DNA of 64,000 nt from Bradyrhizobium sp. AT1. Lineage in GTDB: Bacteria > Pseudomonadota > Alphaproteobacteria > Rhizobiales > Xanthobacteraceae. The stretch is from contig NZ_JXDL01000001.1 in NCBI RefSeq assembly GCF_001590795.1, forward strand, positions 1,084,863-1,148,862. Direction: 5' to 3'. The position numbers and the translations under genes were made by a program. Shown here in pieces: positions 16,536 to 28,370 of the stretch (the stretch's first letter is position 1; the number at the start of each line of letters is the position of its first letter). The notes under the pieces are model-generated. The model was given only the letters and a program-made list of their open reading frames with translations. It did no database searches and was not told the DNA's origin.

Positions 16536-17972
16536 CTAGAACAGCGACTTTGCCGCGGCGGAGGCGACGCTCACCACGGGACCTGCGAACAGCGCGAACA
16601 GAATGTTGAACAGGCCGAACACCGCCAGCACCGTCTTGACCTCGACGCGCACCGGATCGACCTGGCCGGCCGGCTCGTCGAAATACATCGTCTTGACGAT
16701 GGACAGGTAATAATAGCAGCCGACCACGCTGGTCAGCACGCCGATGACGGCGAGCGTGAACAGGTTCGCCTTGATGGCGGCGACGAAGACGTACCATTTG
16801 GCGAAGAAGCCGGCGAGCGGCGGAATGCCCGCGAGCGAGAACAGCAGCATCGCGAACATGAAGGCGAGCAGCGGATTGGTGCGCGACAGACCAGCGAAAT
16901 CGCTGATCTGCTCGACGGCCTGGCCGTTGCGGCGCATGGCGAGGATGATCGAGAACGAGCCCAGTGTCATCGCGACATAGATCACGATGTACATCAGCAC
17001 GCCCTGCGCGCCCTCGACCGTGCCCGAGGCAAGGCCGACCAGCGCGAAGCCCATGTGGCCGATCGAGGAATAGGCCATCAGGCGCTTGATGTTGCTCTGG
17101 CCGATCGCGGCGAACGAACCCAGCGCCATCGAGGCGATCGACACGAACACCAGGATCTGCTGCCACTGCGAGACGATGCCCGGGAATGCGGTCAGCGTGA
17201 CGCGAGTGAACACGGCAAGCGCAGCGACCTTCGGCGCCGAAGCGAAGAAGGCGGTGACCGGGGTCGGCGCGCCCTCGTAGACGTCAGGCGTCCACATGTG
17301 GAACGGCACGGCCGAGACCTTGAAGCAGAGACCGACGAGCAGGAAGACCAGGCCGAACAACAGGCCGACATTGGAGATGGTCGCGGCCGCGGCGATGCCG
17401 GTGAAGCTGACCGTGCCGGTGAAGCCATAGATCAGCGAGGCGCCGTACAGCAGCATGCCCGAGGACAGCGCGCCCAGGACAAAGTACTTCAGGCCGGCTT
17501 CGGTGGACTTGGCATTGTCGCGGTTGGAGGCCGCCACGACGTAGAGCGCCAGCGACATCAGTTCGAGGCCGAGATAGAGCGAGATCAGGTCGCCGGCCGA
17601 GATCAGCACCATCATGCCGAGCGTCGAGAGCAGCACAAGGATGGCGTATTCGAAGATGCGGCGCGACGGATCCGACAGGAACTCGGTCGACAGCACCAGC
17701 GTCACCGCCGAGCCGATCAGGGCCAGGATCTTCATGAAGCGAGCGAAGTCGTCGACGATGAAGCTGCCGCCGAAGGTCACATGCTTGCCGGCAGGCAGCA
17801 TGTATTCGAGCACCCCGACGACGACCAGGAGCACGACCGCCAGCGAGGTGACCGCGCCGGTGGTCCCCTGCCCGCGATAGGCTCCCAGCATCAGCAGAGC
17901 CATGGCGCCGATCGCGAGCACGATCTCGGGCAGTACCGGCGCCAGTTGATAACCTGCAGTCTCAAAGCTCAT
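16536..17972 (-). CDS. nuoN: NADH-quinone oxidoreductase subunit N
   Basis: A 478-residue antiporter-like subunit of complex I with about 14 helices. It forms one of three proton-pumping channels in the membrane arm. The conserved acidic helix SLYLGLELMSLALYVVAA (Glu) and the lysine helix FKVSAVPFHMWTPDVYEG are intact. It ends the nuo genes proper and is followed 1 nt later by birA. Length is normal. No anomalies are visible. Confidence 0.97.
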   Translation of the reverse strand: MSFETAGYQLAPVLPEIVLAIGAMALLMLGAYRGQGTTGAVTSLAVVLLVVVGVLEYMLPAGKHVTFGGSFIVDDFARFMKILALIGSAVTLVLSTEFLSDPSRRIFEYAILVLLSTLGMMVLISAGDLISLYLGLELMSLALYVVAASNRDNAKSTEAGLKYFVLGALSSGMLLYGASLIYGFTGTVSFTGIAAAATISNVGLLFGLVFLLVGLCFKVSAVPFHMWTPDVYEGAPTPVTAFFASAPKVAALAVFTRVTLTAFPGIVSQWQQILVFVSIASMALGSFAAIGQSNIKRLMAYSSIGHMGFALVGLASGTVEGAQGVLMYIVIYVAMTLGSFSIILAMRRNGQAVEQISDFAGLSRTNPLLAFMFAMLLFSLAGIPPLAGFFAKWYVFVAAIKANLFTLAVIGVLTSVVGCYYYLSIVKTMYFDEPAGQVDPVRVEVKTVLAVFGLFNILFALFAGPVVSVASAAAKSLF

Positions 17973-17994
17973 GGCGATATCCTGACCTGCCCGG

Positions 17995-19503
17995 TCACTG
18001 GAGCAGTGCGGCGGCCTTCACGGCCGTCACAGCGGTGTTGTAGTTGTTGACGAGTTGCTGGACCGAGGCGGCCGACATGTCGAGCACCGGCTTCGGATAG
18101 ACGCCGAACAGGATCGTCAGCGCGATCATCGGGAACAGGATCACACACTCCCGCAAGGTGAGATCCTTCATGCTTGCGAGCGACGGCTTGACCAGCGCGC
18201 CGAACACGACCTTGCGATAGAGCCACAGCGCGTAGCACGCCGACAGGATCACGCCGAAGCTGGCGAAGAACGCCGTCGGGATCGAGACCTTGAAGGTGCC
18301 GAGCAGCGTCATGAACTCACCGACGAAGCCGCTCGTGCCGGGCAGACCGACATTGGCCATGGTGAAGACCATGAAGGTCAGCGCGTAGAGCGGCATCCGG
18401 TTGACGAGGCCGCCATAGGCCGCGATCTCGCGGGTGTGCAGGCGGTCGTAGACGACGCCGACGCAGAGGAACAGCGCGCCGGAGACGATACCGTGGGAGA
18501 TCATCTGGAACACGCCGCCGGCGACGCCCTGCATGGTGCCGGCGAAGATGCCCATGGTGACGAAGCCCATATGCGCGACCGACGAGTACGCGATCAGCTT
18601 CTTCATGTCCTCCTGCATCAAAGCCACCAGCGAGGTATAGATGATGGCGATGGCCGAGAGCGTGAAGATCAGCGGCGCGAAGTCATGCGAGGCCAGCGGG
18701 AACATCGGCAGCGAGAAGCGCAGGAAGCCGTAGCCACCCATCTTCAAGAGGATCGCGGCCAGGACCACGGAGCCCGCGGTCGGCGCCTCGACGTGCGCGT
18801 CCGGGAGCCAGGTGTGCACCGGCCACATTGGCATCTTCACCGCGAACGAGGCGAAGAAGGCCAGCCACGCCCAGGTCTGCAAGTTGCGCGGCACGGCGGT
18901 GTGCATCAGGGTCGGGATGTCGGTGGTGCCGCCGTTCCAGTACAGCGCCATGATGGCGAGCAGCATCAGGACCGAGCCGAGCAGCGTGTAGAGGAAGAAC
19001 TTGAACGATGCATAGACCCGGCGCGGACCGCCCCAGACGCCGATGATCAGGAACATCGGGATCAGGCCGCCCTCGAAGAACAAATAGAACAGCACGAGAT
19101 CGAGCGCCGAGAAGGTGCCGATCATCAGCGTTTCCAGGATCAGGAACGCCATCATGTATTCGCGGACGCGGCTCGTGATCGCCTTCCAGCTCGCGGCGAT
19201 GCAGAACGGCATCACGGCGGTGGTGAGGATCACCAGCGGCAGCGAGATGCCGTCGACGCCCATGTGGTAGGTGATGCCGGTCGCGAGCCAGTTCGCCTTC
19301 TCGACGAACTGGAAGTCGGGATTGCCGGGGTCGAAGCGCATGACCAGGATCACCGACACCGCGAAGGTGATCAGCGTGGTCCAGAGCGCGATCCAGCGCG
19401 AATTGCGCTTGGCCGCCTCGTCGTCACCGCGGCTCAGATAAACGATCAGCGCGCCGACCAGCGGCAGGAACGTCGTGACCGATAGGATGGGCCAGGTCGT
19501 CAT
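17995..19503 (-). CDS. nuoM: NADH-quinone oxidoreductase subunit M
   Basis: A 502-residue antiporter-like membrane subunit. The channel glutamate is in [17 protein letters not shown] (near residue 145) and the pumping lysine in [18 protein letters not shown]. About 14 helices are visible. Its ATG follows directly on the TAA of nuoL with no spacer, and nuoN begins 22 nt after its stop. It belongs to the distal part of the proton-pumping arm, between NuoL and NuoN. Confidence 0.97.
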   Translation of the reverse strand: MTTWPILSVTTFLPLVGALIVYLSRGDDEAAKRNSRWIALWTTLITFAVSVILVMRFDPGNPDFQFVEKANWLATGITYHMGVDGISLPLVILTTAVMPFCIAASWKAITSRVREYMMAFLILETLMIGTFSALDLVLFYLFFEGGLIPMFLIIGVWGGPRRVYASFKFFLYTLLGSVLMLLAIMALYWNGGTTDIPTLMHTAVPRNLQTWAWLAFFASFAVKMPMWPVHTWLPDAHVEAPTAGSVVLAAILLKMGGYGFLRFSLPMFPLASHDFAPLIFTLSAIAIIYTSLVALMQEDMKKLIAYSSVAHMGFVTMGIFAGTMQGVAGGVFQMISHGIVSGALFLCVGVVYDRLHTREIAAYGGLVNRMPLYALTFMVFTMANVGLPGTSGFVGEFMTLLGTFKVSIPTAFFASFGVILSACYALWLYRKVVFGALVKPSLASMKDLTLRECVILFPMIALTILFGVYPKPVLDMSAASVQQLVNNYNTAVTAVKAAALLQ

Positions 19504-21582
19504 TTACTGGCCTCCAAAGCCGAACATGAACCAGGTGATCAGGCCGGCGGCGCCGATCAGCATGGCAAACGCGTAGTGATAGAGATAGCCGGTCTGGATC
19601 TTCACGACGTTGCGGGTGACGTCCAGCACACGGGCGGAGACGCCGTCGGGGCCGAAGCCGTCGATGATGAAGCCGTCGCCCTTCTTCCAGAGCTGATAGC
19701 CGATCCACTTCGCCGGACGGACGAAGATGATGTCGTAGAGCTCGTCGAAATACCATTTGTTGAGCAGGAACTGGTACAGCATCGGCTGCGTGTTCGCGAG
19801 CTCGACCGGCAGATAGGGCCGGCGGATATAGAACAGGTACGAGACGAGGAAGCCCAGCACCATCATCACCGTCGGCAGGAAGGCGATGGTCTCGGGGATG
19901 TGGTGCATCTCCTCGATGATGTGCGGGTTCATCTTCACGGACTCGCGGAAGAACTCCTCGACGCCGTGGCCGGCGAACAGCTCCTTGAACGGCAGGCCGG
20001 CGACGAACGAGCCGACCGCCAGCACGCCGATCGGGATCAGGATCCAGAGCGGTGCCTCATGCGCGGCCTCGTAATGATGCTCGTCATGCGGCTCGCCGTG
20101 AAAGGTCTTGAAGATCAGGCGCCAGGAGTAGAACGAGGTCAGGCCGGCGGCGACGATCGTCATCAGGAAGCCGTACGTCGCGAACGGATTGTGCGAGGCG
20201 TAGGCGGACTCGATGATCGCGTCCTTGGAGAAATAGCCGGCGGTGAGCGGGAAGCCGGTCAGCGCCAGCGTGCCGACCACCATCACCGCATAGGTGTAGG
20301 GGATCTTCTTCCAGAGTCCGCCCATGTTGCGGATGTCCTGCTCGTGGTGCATCGCGTAGATCACCGAGCCGGAGCCTAGGAACAGCAGCGCCTTGAAGAA
20401 AGCGTGCGTGAACAGATGGAACATGCCAACCGAATAGGCCCCTGCTCCCATCGCCACGAACATGTAGCCGAGCTGCGAACAGGTCGAGTACGCCACGATG
20501 CGCTTGATGTCGTTCTGGACGAGACCGACGGTCGCGGCAAAGAACGCCGTGGTGGCACCGAAGAACATCACGACGGCCTGCGCATTCGGAGCGAGCTCGA
20601 ACAGCGGCGACAGGCGCGCCACCATGAAGACACCAGCGGTGACCATGGTCGCGGCGTGGATCAGCGCCGACACCGGGGTCGGGCCTTCCATCGCGTCCGG
20701 CAACCAGGTGTGCAGCAGGAACTGGGCCGACTTGCCCATCGCGCCCATGAACAGCAGCAGGCAAGTCAGCGTCAGCGCGTCAACGTGCCAGCCGAGGAAG
20801 TTGATGGTCTTGCCGGTGAGGCCGGGCGCGGCATGGAAGATCGTCTCGAAATCGGTCGAGCCGGCCAGCATGAAGATCGCGAAGATGCCGAGCGCAAAGC
20901 CGAAGTCGCCGACGCGGTTGACCACGAAGGCCTTGATGGCGGCGGCGTTCGCCGTCGGCTTCTGGTACCAGAAGCCGATCAGCAGATAGCTGGCGAGACC
21001 CACGCCTTCCCAGCCGAAGAACAGCTGCACTAGGTTGTCCGCGGTCACCAGCATCAGCATGGCAAAGGTGAACAGGCTGAGATAGCCGAAGAAGCGCGGC
21101 CGGTTCGGGTCCTCGTCCATGTAGCCGATGGAATAGAGGTGCACGAGCGATGACACCGTCGTCACCACCACCAGCATCACGGCAGTGAGCGTATCGACCC
21201 GCAGCGTCCACCAGACCTGGAGGTCGCCGGAGAAGATCCAGGGCAAGAGCTGGATGCGGGCATCGTGGTGCATGAAGCCGACATCGACCAGCGTCATCCA
21301 GGACAGCCCGGCCGAGACGAACAGCAATGCCGTGGTGATCAGCTCGGCAGCGCGCGAGCCAGCCGCGGGCGGCTCGGTCGGACCGTGACCGTGATCGTCG
21401 TGACCATGGTCGTCATGACCATGCGCGTCGTGAGCCGCCGACGCATGCGCATCGCCATGGCCGTGGTCGCCGTGATGATCGAGCTCGTCGCCCGAGGGAT
21501 TGCGGGCATGCGCGCCGGCCAGGGCGATGAGCCCTGCCAGAATGGCGCCCAGCAGAGGCAGGAAAACGATTGCCTGAACCAT
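19504..21582 (-). CDS. nuoL: NADH-quinone oxidoreductase subunit L, with a His-rich insertion
   Basis: A 692-residue terminal antiporter-like subunit. The conserved glutamate helix [19 protein letters not shown] and lysine helix [19 protein letters not shown] are intact, and the C-terminal amphipathic arm and last anchor helix are present. Between the first and second helices there is an unusual hydrophilic insertion with 12 histidines in residues 36-66 (bases 21385-21477), arranged as repeats of [13 protein letters not shown]. That loop is short in textbook NuoL. It looks like a metal-binding tail grafted on a core respiratory subunit. The rest of the protein is normal, so function in proton pumping is expected. 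Confidence 0.96.
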   Translation of the reverse strand: MVQAIVFLPLLGAILAGLIALAGAHARNPSGDELDHHGDHGHGDAHASAAHDAHGHDDHGHDDHGHGPTEPPAAGSRAAELITTALLFVSAGLSWMTLVDVGFMHHDARIQLLPWIFSGDLQVWWTLRVDTLTAVMLVVVTTVSSLVHLYSIGYMDEDPNRPRFFGYLSLFTFAMLMLVTADNLVQLFFGWEGVGLASYLLIGFWYQKPTANAAAIKAFVVNRVGDFGFALGIFAIFMLAGSTDFETIFHAAPGLTGKTINFLGWHVDALTLTCLLLFMGAMGKSAQFLLHTWLPDAMEGPTPVSALIHAATMVTAGVFMVARLSPLFELAPNAQAVVMFFGATTAFFAATVGLVQNDIKRIVAYSTCSQLGYMFVAMGAGAYSVGMFHLFTHAFFKALLFLGSGSVIYAMHHEQDIRNMGGLWKKIPYTYAVMVVGTLALTGFPLTAGYFSKDAIIESAYASHNPFATYGFLMTIVAAGLTSFYSWRLIFKTFHGEPHDEHHYEAAHEAPLWILIPIGVLAVGSFVAGLPFKELFAGHGVEEFFRESVKMNPHIIEEMHHIPETIAFLPTVMMVLGFLVSYLFYIRRPYLPVELANTQPMLYQFLLNKWYFDELYDIIFVRPAKWIGYQLWKKGDGFIIDGFGPDGVSARVLDVTRNVVKIQTGYLYHYAFAMLIGAAGLITWFMFGFGGQ

Positions 21583-21590
21583 TTGAGAGC

Positions 21591-21899
21591 TCAGCCCTTC
21601 ATCAGATTGACGTCCTCAACCGCGATCGAGCCGCGGTTGCGGAAATAGACCACCAGGATGGCGAGACCGATCGCGGCTTCCGCAGCCGCAACCGTCAGCA
21701 CCAGCAGCGCGAAGACCTGGCCGACGATGTCGCCGAGGAAGGTCGAGAACGCGACGAGGTTGATATTGACCGAGAGCAGGATCAGCTCGATCGACATCAG
21801 GATGACGATGATGTTCTTGCGGTTCAGGAAGATGCCGAGGATCCCGAGCGTGAACAGGATCGCGCCGACCGCCAGGTAATGTCCGAGCCCGATCGTCAT
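21591..21899 (-). CDS. nuoK: NADH-quinone oxidoreductase subunit K
   Basis: A 102-residue subunit with three helices. The two functional glutamates are in [17 protein letters not shown] and [16 protein letters not shown]. The ATG at 21899 is chosen because it overlaps the nuoJ stop as ATGA and gives the family N terminus ([15 protein letters not shown]); the open frame reaches three codons further. It forms part of the central hydrophilic axis of the membrane arm beside NuoJ. Confidence 0.96.
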   Translation of the reverse strand: MTIGLGHYLAVGAILFTLGILGIFLNRKNIIVILMSIELILLSVNINLVAFSTFLGDIVGQVFALLVLTVAAAEAAIGLAILVVYFRNRGSIAVEDVNLMKG

Positions 21900-22534
21900 T
21901 TCACCCACTCCGCCGCATCGGCATCCGAGAGGCCCTGCCCCGGCGCCACCTTGCGCATCGCCATCGCCATCTCGGGCGTGCGCGCGTTCTGAACGTTGAT
22001 GTCCTGCCGCTTCACGCTCGCCTTGTGGCGCAGCGTCAGCACGATGGCGCCGATCATGGCTACCAGCAGCACCATGCCAGAGAGCTGGAAGTAGTGGATG
22101 TACTTCGTATAGAGCACGAGCCCGAGCGCCTCGGTATTGGAGACGTTCGCCGGGATCGCCGCCGTGATCGTCTTGGCGACGCCGGGGTTGATGACCCAGA
22201 AGCCGACGGTGAGCAGCAGCTCGAACAGGAAGATGCCGCCGATCACGAGGCCCACCGGCAGATACTCGATGAAACCCTCGCGCAGCTCGAGGAAGTCGAC
22301 GTCGAGCATCATGATCACGAACAGGAACAGCACGGCGACCGCGCCGACATAGACGACGATCAGCATCATGCCGAGGAATTCGGCGCCCATCAGCACGAAC
22401 AGGCCGGATGCGTTGACGAAGGCCAGGATCAGGTACAGCACGGAGTGGACGGGATTGCGCGAGACAATCACCATCACCGCCGAGGCGACACAGACGCCGG
22501 CGAAGAGATAGAAGAAGAGCGCGGGAAGGATCAT
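21896..22534 (-). CDS. nuoJ: NADH-quinone oxidoreductase subunit J
   Basis: A 212-residue membrane subunit with five helices. The segment [20 protein letters not shown] and the conserved helix [20 protein letters not shown], which carries the pi-bulge region implicated in coupling, are present. A hydrophilic C-terminal tail of about 40 residues follows the last helix. The ATGA overlap with nuoK indicates coupled translation; nuoI ends 9 nt upstream. Confidence 0.96.
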   Translation of the reverse strand: MILPALFFYLFAGVCVASAVMVIVSRNPVHSVLYLILAFVNASGLFVLMGAEFLGMMLIVVYVGAVAVLFLFVIMMLDVDFLELREGFIEYLPVGLVIGGIFLFELLLTVGFWVINPGVAKTITAAIPANVSNTEALGLVLYTKYIHYFQLSGMVLLVAMIGAIVLTLRHKASVKRQDINVQNARTPEMAMAMRKVAPGQGLSDADAAEWVK

Positions 22535-22543
22535 GCCCTCACC

Positions 22544-23038
22544 TCACCGGTACGGCGCGTCGAGCTCGATCGCTTTCGCGATCTCGCGTTCCCAGCGATC
22601 GCCGTTGGCGAGCAGCTTGGCCTTGTCATAGAACAGTTCCTCGCGGGTCTCGGTCGCGAACTCGAAGTTCGGACCTTCGACGATGGCGTCGACCGGACAG
22701 GCCTCCTGGCAGAGGCCGCAATAGATGCACTTCACCATGTCGATGTCATAGCGCACGGTGCGGCGGGTGCCGTCGTTGCGGCGCGGGCCGGCCTCGATGG
22801 TGATGGCCTGCGCCGGGCAGACCGCTTCGCACAGCTTGCAGGCGATGCAGCGTTCCTCGCCGTTCGGGTAGCGGCGCAGCGCATGCTCGCCGCGGAAGCG
22901 CGGCGAGATCGGGCCCTTCTCGAACGGATAGTTCAGCGTCGGCTTCGGCTGGAAGAAATAGCGCATGGCGAGGAAGAACGCCGAGACGAATTCCGACAGC
23001 AGAAGCGAGCGAGCAGTGGCGTTGATGTTGATACCCAT
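22544..23038 (-). CDS. nuoI: NADH-quinone oxidoreductase subunit I
   Basis: A 164-residue peripheral subunit carrying clusters N6a and N6b. Two ferredoxin motifs are complete: [12 protein letters not shown] and [12 protein letters not shown]. The ATG at 23038 begins [20 protein letters not shown], an amphipathic N terminus typical of NuoI; longer frames upstream overlap nuoH. It hands electrons towards NuoB and the quinone site. Confidence 0.96.
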   Translation of the reverse strand: MGININATARSLLLSEFVSAFFLAMRYFFQPKPTLNYPFEKGPISPRFRGEHALRRYPNGEERCIACKLCEAVCPAQAITIEAGPRRNDGTRRTVRYDIDMVKCIYCGLCQEACPVDAIVEGPNFEFATETREELFYDKAKLLANGDRWEREIAKAIELDAPYR

Positions 23039-23046
23039 GACGGCCC

Positions 23047-24114
23047 TCACTTCGGCGCGATGCCGGCGAAATGCAGCACGCCGGCCACCACGATCACCAT
23101 CACCAGCGACAGCGGCAGGAACACCTTCCAGCCGAGGCGCATCAGTTGATCGTAGCGGTAGCGCGGCACGATCGCCTTTGCCATCGCGAACAGGAAGAAC
23201 ATGAAGAACAGTTTCAGCGAGAACCAGATGATCCCCGGCACCCAGTTGAAGGGCGGCAGGTCGACCGGCGGCAGCCAGCCTCCGAGGAACAGGATCGTCG
23301 CCAGCGCGCACATCGTGACGATCGCGACATACTCGCCGAGCATGAACAGGAGGTACGGCGTCGAGCCGTACTCGACCATGAAGCCGGCGACGAGCTCGGA
23401 TTCAGCTTCCACGAGGTCGAACGGAGGGCGGTTGGTTTCCGCCAGCGCCGAGACGTAGAACACCACGAACATGGGAAACAGCGGCCAGACATACCAGTTC
23501 AGGATGGTCAGCTGCGGCAGCCCGATCAGGCTGGCAAGGCCGCGCGCGTGCTGGGCTTCGACCACGGCCGAGAGATTGAGCGTGCCGGCACAGAGCAGCA
23601 CGGTGATGATGACGAAGCCGATCGAGACTTCATAGGACACCATCTGCGCCGCCGAGCGCAGCGCGGCGAGGAACGGGTATTTCGAGTTCGACGACCAGCC
23701 GGCCATGATGATGCCGTAGATCGACAGCGACGAGATCGCGAAGATGAAGAGAACGCCGACATTGATGTCGGCGATCACCCAGCCGAGGTTGGTCGGGATG
23801 ACCGCCCAGGCCGCGAGCGCCAGCACGCACGATACCAGCGGGGCCAGCAGGAACACGCCCTTGTTGGCGCCGGCCGGGATGATCGGCTCCTTCAGCACGA
23901 ACTTGAGCAGGTCCGCGAAGGATTGCAGCAGGCCCCAGGGGCCGACCACGTTCGGGCCGCGCCGGATCTGCACCGCCGCCCAGATCTTGCGGTCGGCGAG
24001 CAGGATGTAGGCGATCGCGACCAACAGGACGACGAGCACCAGGACGCTCTCCGCGATCATGATGATCAGCGGCCAGAGGAAGCCGGTCCAGAATGCGCTT
24101 TCGAAGAATTCCAT
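23047..24114 (-). CDS. nuoH: NADH-quinone oxidoreductase subunit H
   Basis: A 355-residue membrane subunit with eight or more helices, which forms the quinone-access chamber with NuoB and NuoD. Conserved loops are visible: [18 protein letters not shown] near residue 55, the acidic [20 protein letters not shown] segment and the [13 protein letters not shown] stretch. It follows nuoG by 4 nt and precedes nuoI by 8 nt. Length is normal. Confidence 0.97.
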   Translation of the reverse strand: MEFFESAFWTGFLWPLIIMIAESVLVLVVLLVAIAYILLADRKIWAAVQIRRGPNVVGPWGLLQSFADLLKFVLKEPIIPAGANKGVFLLAPLVSCVLALAAWAVIPTNLGWVIADINVGVLFIFAISSLSIYGIIMAGWSSNSKYPFLAALRSAAQMVSYEVSIGFVIITVLLCAGTLNLSAVVEAQHARGLASLIGLPQLTILNWYVWPLFPMFVVFYVSALAETNRPPFDLVEAESELVAGFMVEYGSTPYLLFMLGEYVAIVTMCALATILFLGGWLPPVDLPPFNWVPGIIWFSLKLFFMFFLFAMAKAIVPRYRYDQLMRLGWKVFLPLSLVMVIVVAGVLHFAGIAPK

Positions 24115-24118
24115 CAGC

Positions 24119-26194
24119 TCACTCCGCTGCGGTCAGCATCTGCCCGGAGGCAAGCCGCGAGCATTCCGCCATCACGGCGGACGCACGCGCGATTGGGTTG
24201 GTCAAATAGAAGTCCTCGACAACAGGCTTGAACGGCGCCTTCTCGGGCGAGCCGCCCTTCCCGGCCAGCTTCTTGATCTGGTCGGCCGAGCCGGCCTCGA
24301 TCTGGTCGAGACGGATCAGGTGCGGCACGGCCTTGAAGATCGCCTGGCGAAGTTGCGCCAGCGAGTCGTAGCCGAGCTTCTTGCCGAGCGCTTCCGACAG
24401 CGCGCGGACGATCGCCCAGTCCTCGCGGGCCTCGCCCGGCGGGAACGCGGCGCGGCCCGTCATCTGCACGCGGCCTTCGGTGTTGACGTAGATCGCGGAC
24501 TTCTCGGTATAGGCTGCCGCCGGCAGGATCACGTCGGCGCGGTGCGCGCCGCGGTCGCCATGGGTGCCGATATAGACGACGAAGGTGCCATCCGGCGCGT
24601 TGATCTCGTCGGCGCCGAGCAGGAACAGCAGGTCGAGCGTGCCGAACGTCGTCATCTGCGCGGCGTTCAGCCCGCCGCCGGTCGCGGCGAAACCGATATC
24701 GAGCGCACCGACGCGCGAGGCGGTCTCGTGCAGCACGCCAAAGCCGTTCCAACCGTCCTTGACCGCGCCGACATCGAGCGCGAGCTTGGCGGCCGCAGCG
24801 AGGATGGCCGCACCGTCGTGACGCGAGGCCGCGCCCCCGCCGACCAGGATGATCGGGTTCTTGGCGTTCTTCAGCACGTCCATGAAGGAATGCTTGCCGG
24901 CCGCGAGCTCACCGAGCGTCTCGGTGCCCGCGCCGAGGTGATCGTAATCGTAGGTCAGGTCGGGCTTGGCTCCGATCACGCCGACCTTGAAGCCGCCGGC
25001 ACGCCAGCGCTTGCGGATGCGGGCGTTGAATACGGCCGCCTCTTTCCGCGGGTTGGCGCCGATGATCAGCAGCGCATCCGCCTGCTCCACGCCGGCCAGC
25101 GTGGGGTTGAAGATATATGAGCCGCGGCCGAGCGCGGGATCGAAGGCATCGCCGCCCTGCACCGCCAGATTGGCCGAGCCGAACTTGGCGAGCAGATCCT
25201 TCAGCGCGAACATCTCCTCGACACCCGCGAGGTCGCCGGCAATCGCGCCGATGCGCTTGCCGTCGGTGCGCGCCGCCTTGGCGGCAATCGCGGCGAAGGC
25301 CTCCTGCCAGCTCGCCGCACGCAGCTTGCCGGCTTCACGGATGTAGGGCCGGTCGAGGCGCTGGGTGCGCAGGCCGTCGACGATGTGGCGTGTCTTGTCG
25401 GAGATCCACTCCTCGTTCACAGCCTCGTTGATGCGCGGCAGCACGCGCATCACCTCGCGGCCGCGGGTGTCGACGCGGATCGCCGATCCGACGCCGTCCA
25501 TGACGTCGATCGACTGGGTCTTGCCGAGCTCCCAGGGGCGCGCCGCGAAAGCATAGGGCTTCGAGGTCAGCGCGCCGACCGGGCAGATGTCGACGAGATT
25601 GCCCTGCAACTCCGACGTCAGGGCGTGCTCGAGATAGGTTGTGATCTCCATGTCCTCGCCGCGCCCGGTCGCACCCATTTCAGGGGCGCCGGCGACTTCC
25701 GCCGAGAAGCGGACGCAGCGCGTGCACTGGATGCAGCGGTTCATCGAGGTCTTGACCAGCGCGCCGAGATATTTGTCCTCGACCGCGCGCTTGTTCTCGG
25801 CGAAGCGGCTGGTGTCGACACCATAGCCCATCGCCTGGTCCTGCAGATCGCACTCGCCGCCCTGGTCGCAGATCGGGCAATCCAGGGGGTGGTTGATCAG
25901 AAGGAATTCCATCACGCCTTCGCGTGCCTTCTTCACCATCGGCGAACGCGTCGAGATCTCCGGCGGCTCGCCCTTCGGGCCCGGACGGCAGTCGCGCACG
26001 CCCCAGGCGCAGCTTGCGACCGGCTTCGGGCCGCCCTTCACCTCGACGAGGCACATCCGGCAATTGCCGGCGATCGACAGCCGCTCGTGATAGCAGAAGC
26101 GCGGAATCTCGGCGCCTGCCGCCTCGCACGCCTGAAGCAGCGTGTACTCGGCGGGCACATCGATCTCTTTGCCGTCGATGATGAGCTTGGTCAT
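24119..26194 (-). CDS. nuoG: NADH-quinone oxidoreductase subunit G
   Basis: A 691-residue iron-sulfur subunit of the matrix arm. The N-terminal 2Fe-2S domain has C-x10-C-x2-C spacing in [17 protein letters not shown] plus VASC. The His-ligated cluster motif is [14 protein letters not shown], and the 4Fe-4S motif is [12 protein letters not shown] with CPVGAL. A molybdopterin-oxidoreductase-like domain follows and is catalytically inactive in this family. Length is that of the alphaproteobacterial and mitochondrial 75-kDa form, shorter than E. coli NuoG. It begins 5 nt after nuoF. Confidence 0.97.
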   Translation of the reverse strand: MTKLIIDGKEIDVPAEYTLLQACEAAGAEIPRFCYHERLSIAGNCRMCLVEVKGGPKPVASCAWGVRDCRPGPKGEPPEISTRSPMVKKAREGVMEFLLINHPLDCPICDQGGECDLQDQAMGYGVDTSRFAENKRAVEDKYLGALVKTSMNRCIQCTRCVRFSAEVAGAPEMGATGRGEDMEITTYLEHALTSELQGNLVDICPVGALTSKPYAFAARPWELGKTQSIDVMDGVGSAIRVDTRGREVMRVLPRINEAVNEEWISDKTRHIVDGLRTQRLDRPYIREAGKLRAASWQEAFAAIAAKAARTDGKRIGAIAGDLAGVEEMFALKDLLAKFGSANLAVQGGDAFDPALGRGSYIFNPTLAGVEQADALLIIGANPRKEAAVFNARIRKRWRAGGFKVGVIGAKPDLTYDYDHLGAGTETLGELAAGKHSFMDVLKNAKNPIILVGGGAASRHDGAAILAAAAKLALDVGAVKDGWNGFGVLHETASRVGALDIGFAATGGGLNAAQMTTFGTLDLLFLLGADEINAPDGTFVVYIGTHGDRGAHRADVILPAAAYTEKSAIYVNTEGRVQMTGRAAFPPGEAREDWAIVRALSEALGKKLGYDSLAQLRQAIFKAVPHLIRLDQIEAGSADQIKKLAGKGGSPEKAPFKPVVEDFYLTNPIARASAVMAECSRLASGQMLTAAE

Positions 26195-26199
26195 GTCTC

Positions 26200-27525
<1,326 letters not shown>

Positions 27526-27540
27526 ATCAGTGCTTTCCGA

Positions 27541-27747
27541 TCAACGAATGGTCTGCTTGTAGGCAAGTGCGGCGGCGCAGACGGCGAAAGTCAGCGCCCA
27601 GAGCAGACTGGATTCCAGCGAGGCGTTCAGGCTGAAGCGCTGCAGCAGGAAAATGAAGGTGGCCGCCACGGCGGCGTGCATCGCGATGAAGCCCCATCTC
27701 TTCATGGCACCGTTCCCCTGCAGGGCTGGCTGCGAGAGATCACGCAT
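27541..27747 (-). CDS. Small two-helix membrane protein inserted between nuoE and nuoF
   Basis: A 68-residue protein with two hydrophobic stretches (WGFIAMHAAVAATFIFLLQ and SLLWALTFAVCAAALAY). Its ATG overlaps the nuoE stop as TGATG, and nuoF begins 15 nt after its stop, so it is embedded in the operon with coupled translation. An internal Met (residue 15, before KRWGF) is an alternative start. I do not recognise a family, and it is not one of the 14 core subunits. It could be an assembly factor or accessory subunit, or simply a passenger; nothing in the sequence decides this. Confidence 0.72.
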   Translation of the reverse strand: MRDLSQPALQGNGAMKRWGFIAMHAAVAATFIFLLQRFSLNASLESSLLWALTFAVCAAALAYKQTIR

Positions 27748-28358
27748 CAGGTGATCTCCTTCAGCGTGGTCGGCCCGGTGATTGGCGCCGAGAACTGGCG
27801 GCCGTTCTGCGGACCGGGCTTGGGCGGATTACCCGATGCGAAACCGTCGAGAACCTTGCCGAAGCTTTCCTTGGTCAGGTCCTCATAGGTGTCCTTGCCG
27901 ATCAGCACCATCGGCGCGTTCACGCAGGCACCGAGGCACTCGACCTCTTCCCAGCTGAAATTGCCGTCCTTGGACAGATGGAAGGGCTCGTGATGGATGC
28001 GGTGCTCGCAGACGTGGATCAGATCCTCTGCGCCGCGCAGCCGGCACGGCGTGGTGCCGCAGACCTGGACGTGGGCCTTCTTGCCGACGGGGGCGAGCTG
28101 GAACATCGTGTAGAAGGTCGCGACTTCCAGCACGCGGATATAGGGCATGTCGAGCATGTCGGCGATGACGCGGATCGCGGCTTCCGAGACCCAGCCCTCG
28201 TGCTGCTCCTGCGCGCGCCAGAGGATCGCGATGACCGCAGAGGCCTGCCGGCCGGCCGGATATTTCGCGATCTGCTGCTTGGCGAACGCGAGGTTCTCCT
28301 CCGTGAACGCGAAGCTCGCGGGCTGGACTTCCTTCGGTGCTAATCGGCGAACGGACAT
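27747..28358 (-). CDS. nuoE: NADH-quinone oxidoreductase subunit E
   Basis: A 203-residue thioredoxin-fold subunit with the N1a 2Fe-2S cluster. Ligands are the pair in VCGTTPC and the pair in [10 protein letters not shown]. The N-terminal helical part ([19 protein letters not shown]) is normal, and a proline-rich C-terminal tail of about 40 residues ([20 protein letters not shown]) is a common alphaproteobacterial extension. The stop overlaps the start of the small membrane gene. Upstream, a FkbM methyltransferase separates it from nuoD. Confidence 0.97.
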   Translation of the reverse strand: MSVRRLAPKEVQPASFAFTEENLAFAKQQIAKYPAGRQASAVIAILWRAQEQHEGWVSEAAIRVIADMLDMPYIRVLEVATFYTMFQLAPVGKKAHVQVCGTTPCRLRGAEDLIHVCEHRIHHEPFHLSKDGNFSWEEVECLGACVNAPMVLIGKDTYEDLTKESFGKVLDGFASGNPPKPGPQNGRQFSAPITGPTTLKEIT

Positions 28359-28370
28359 CTCTTCTATCTC

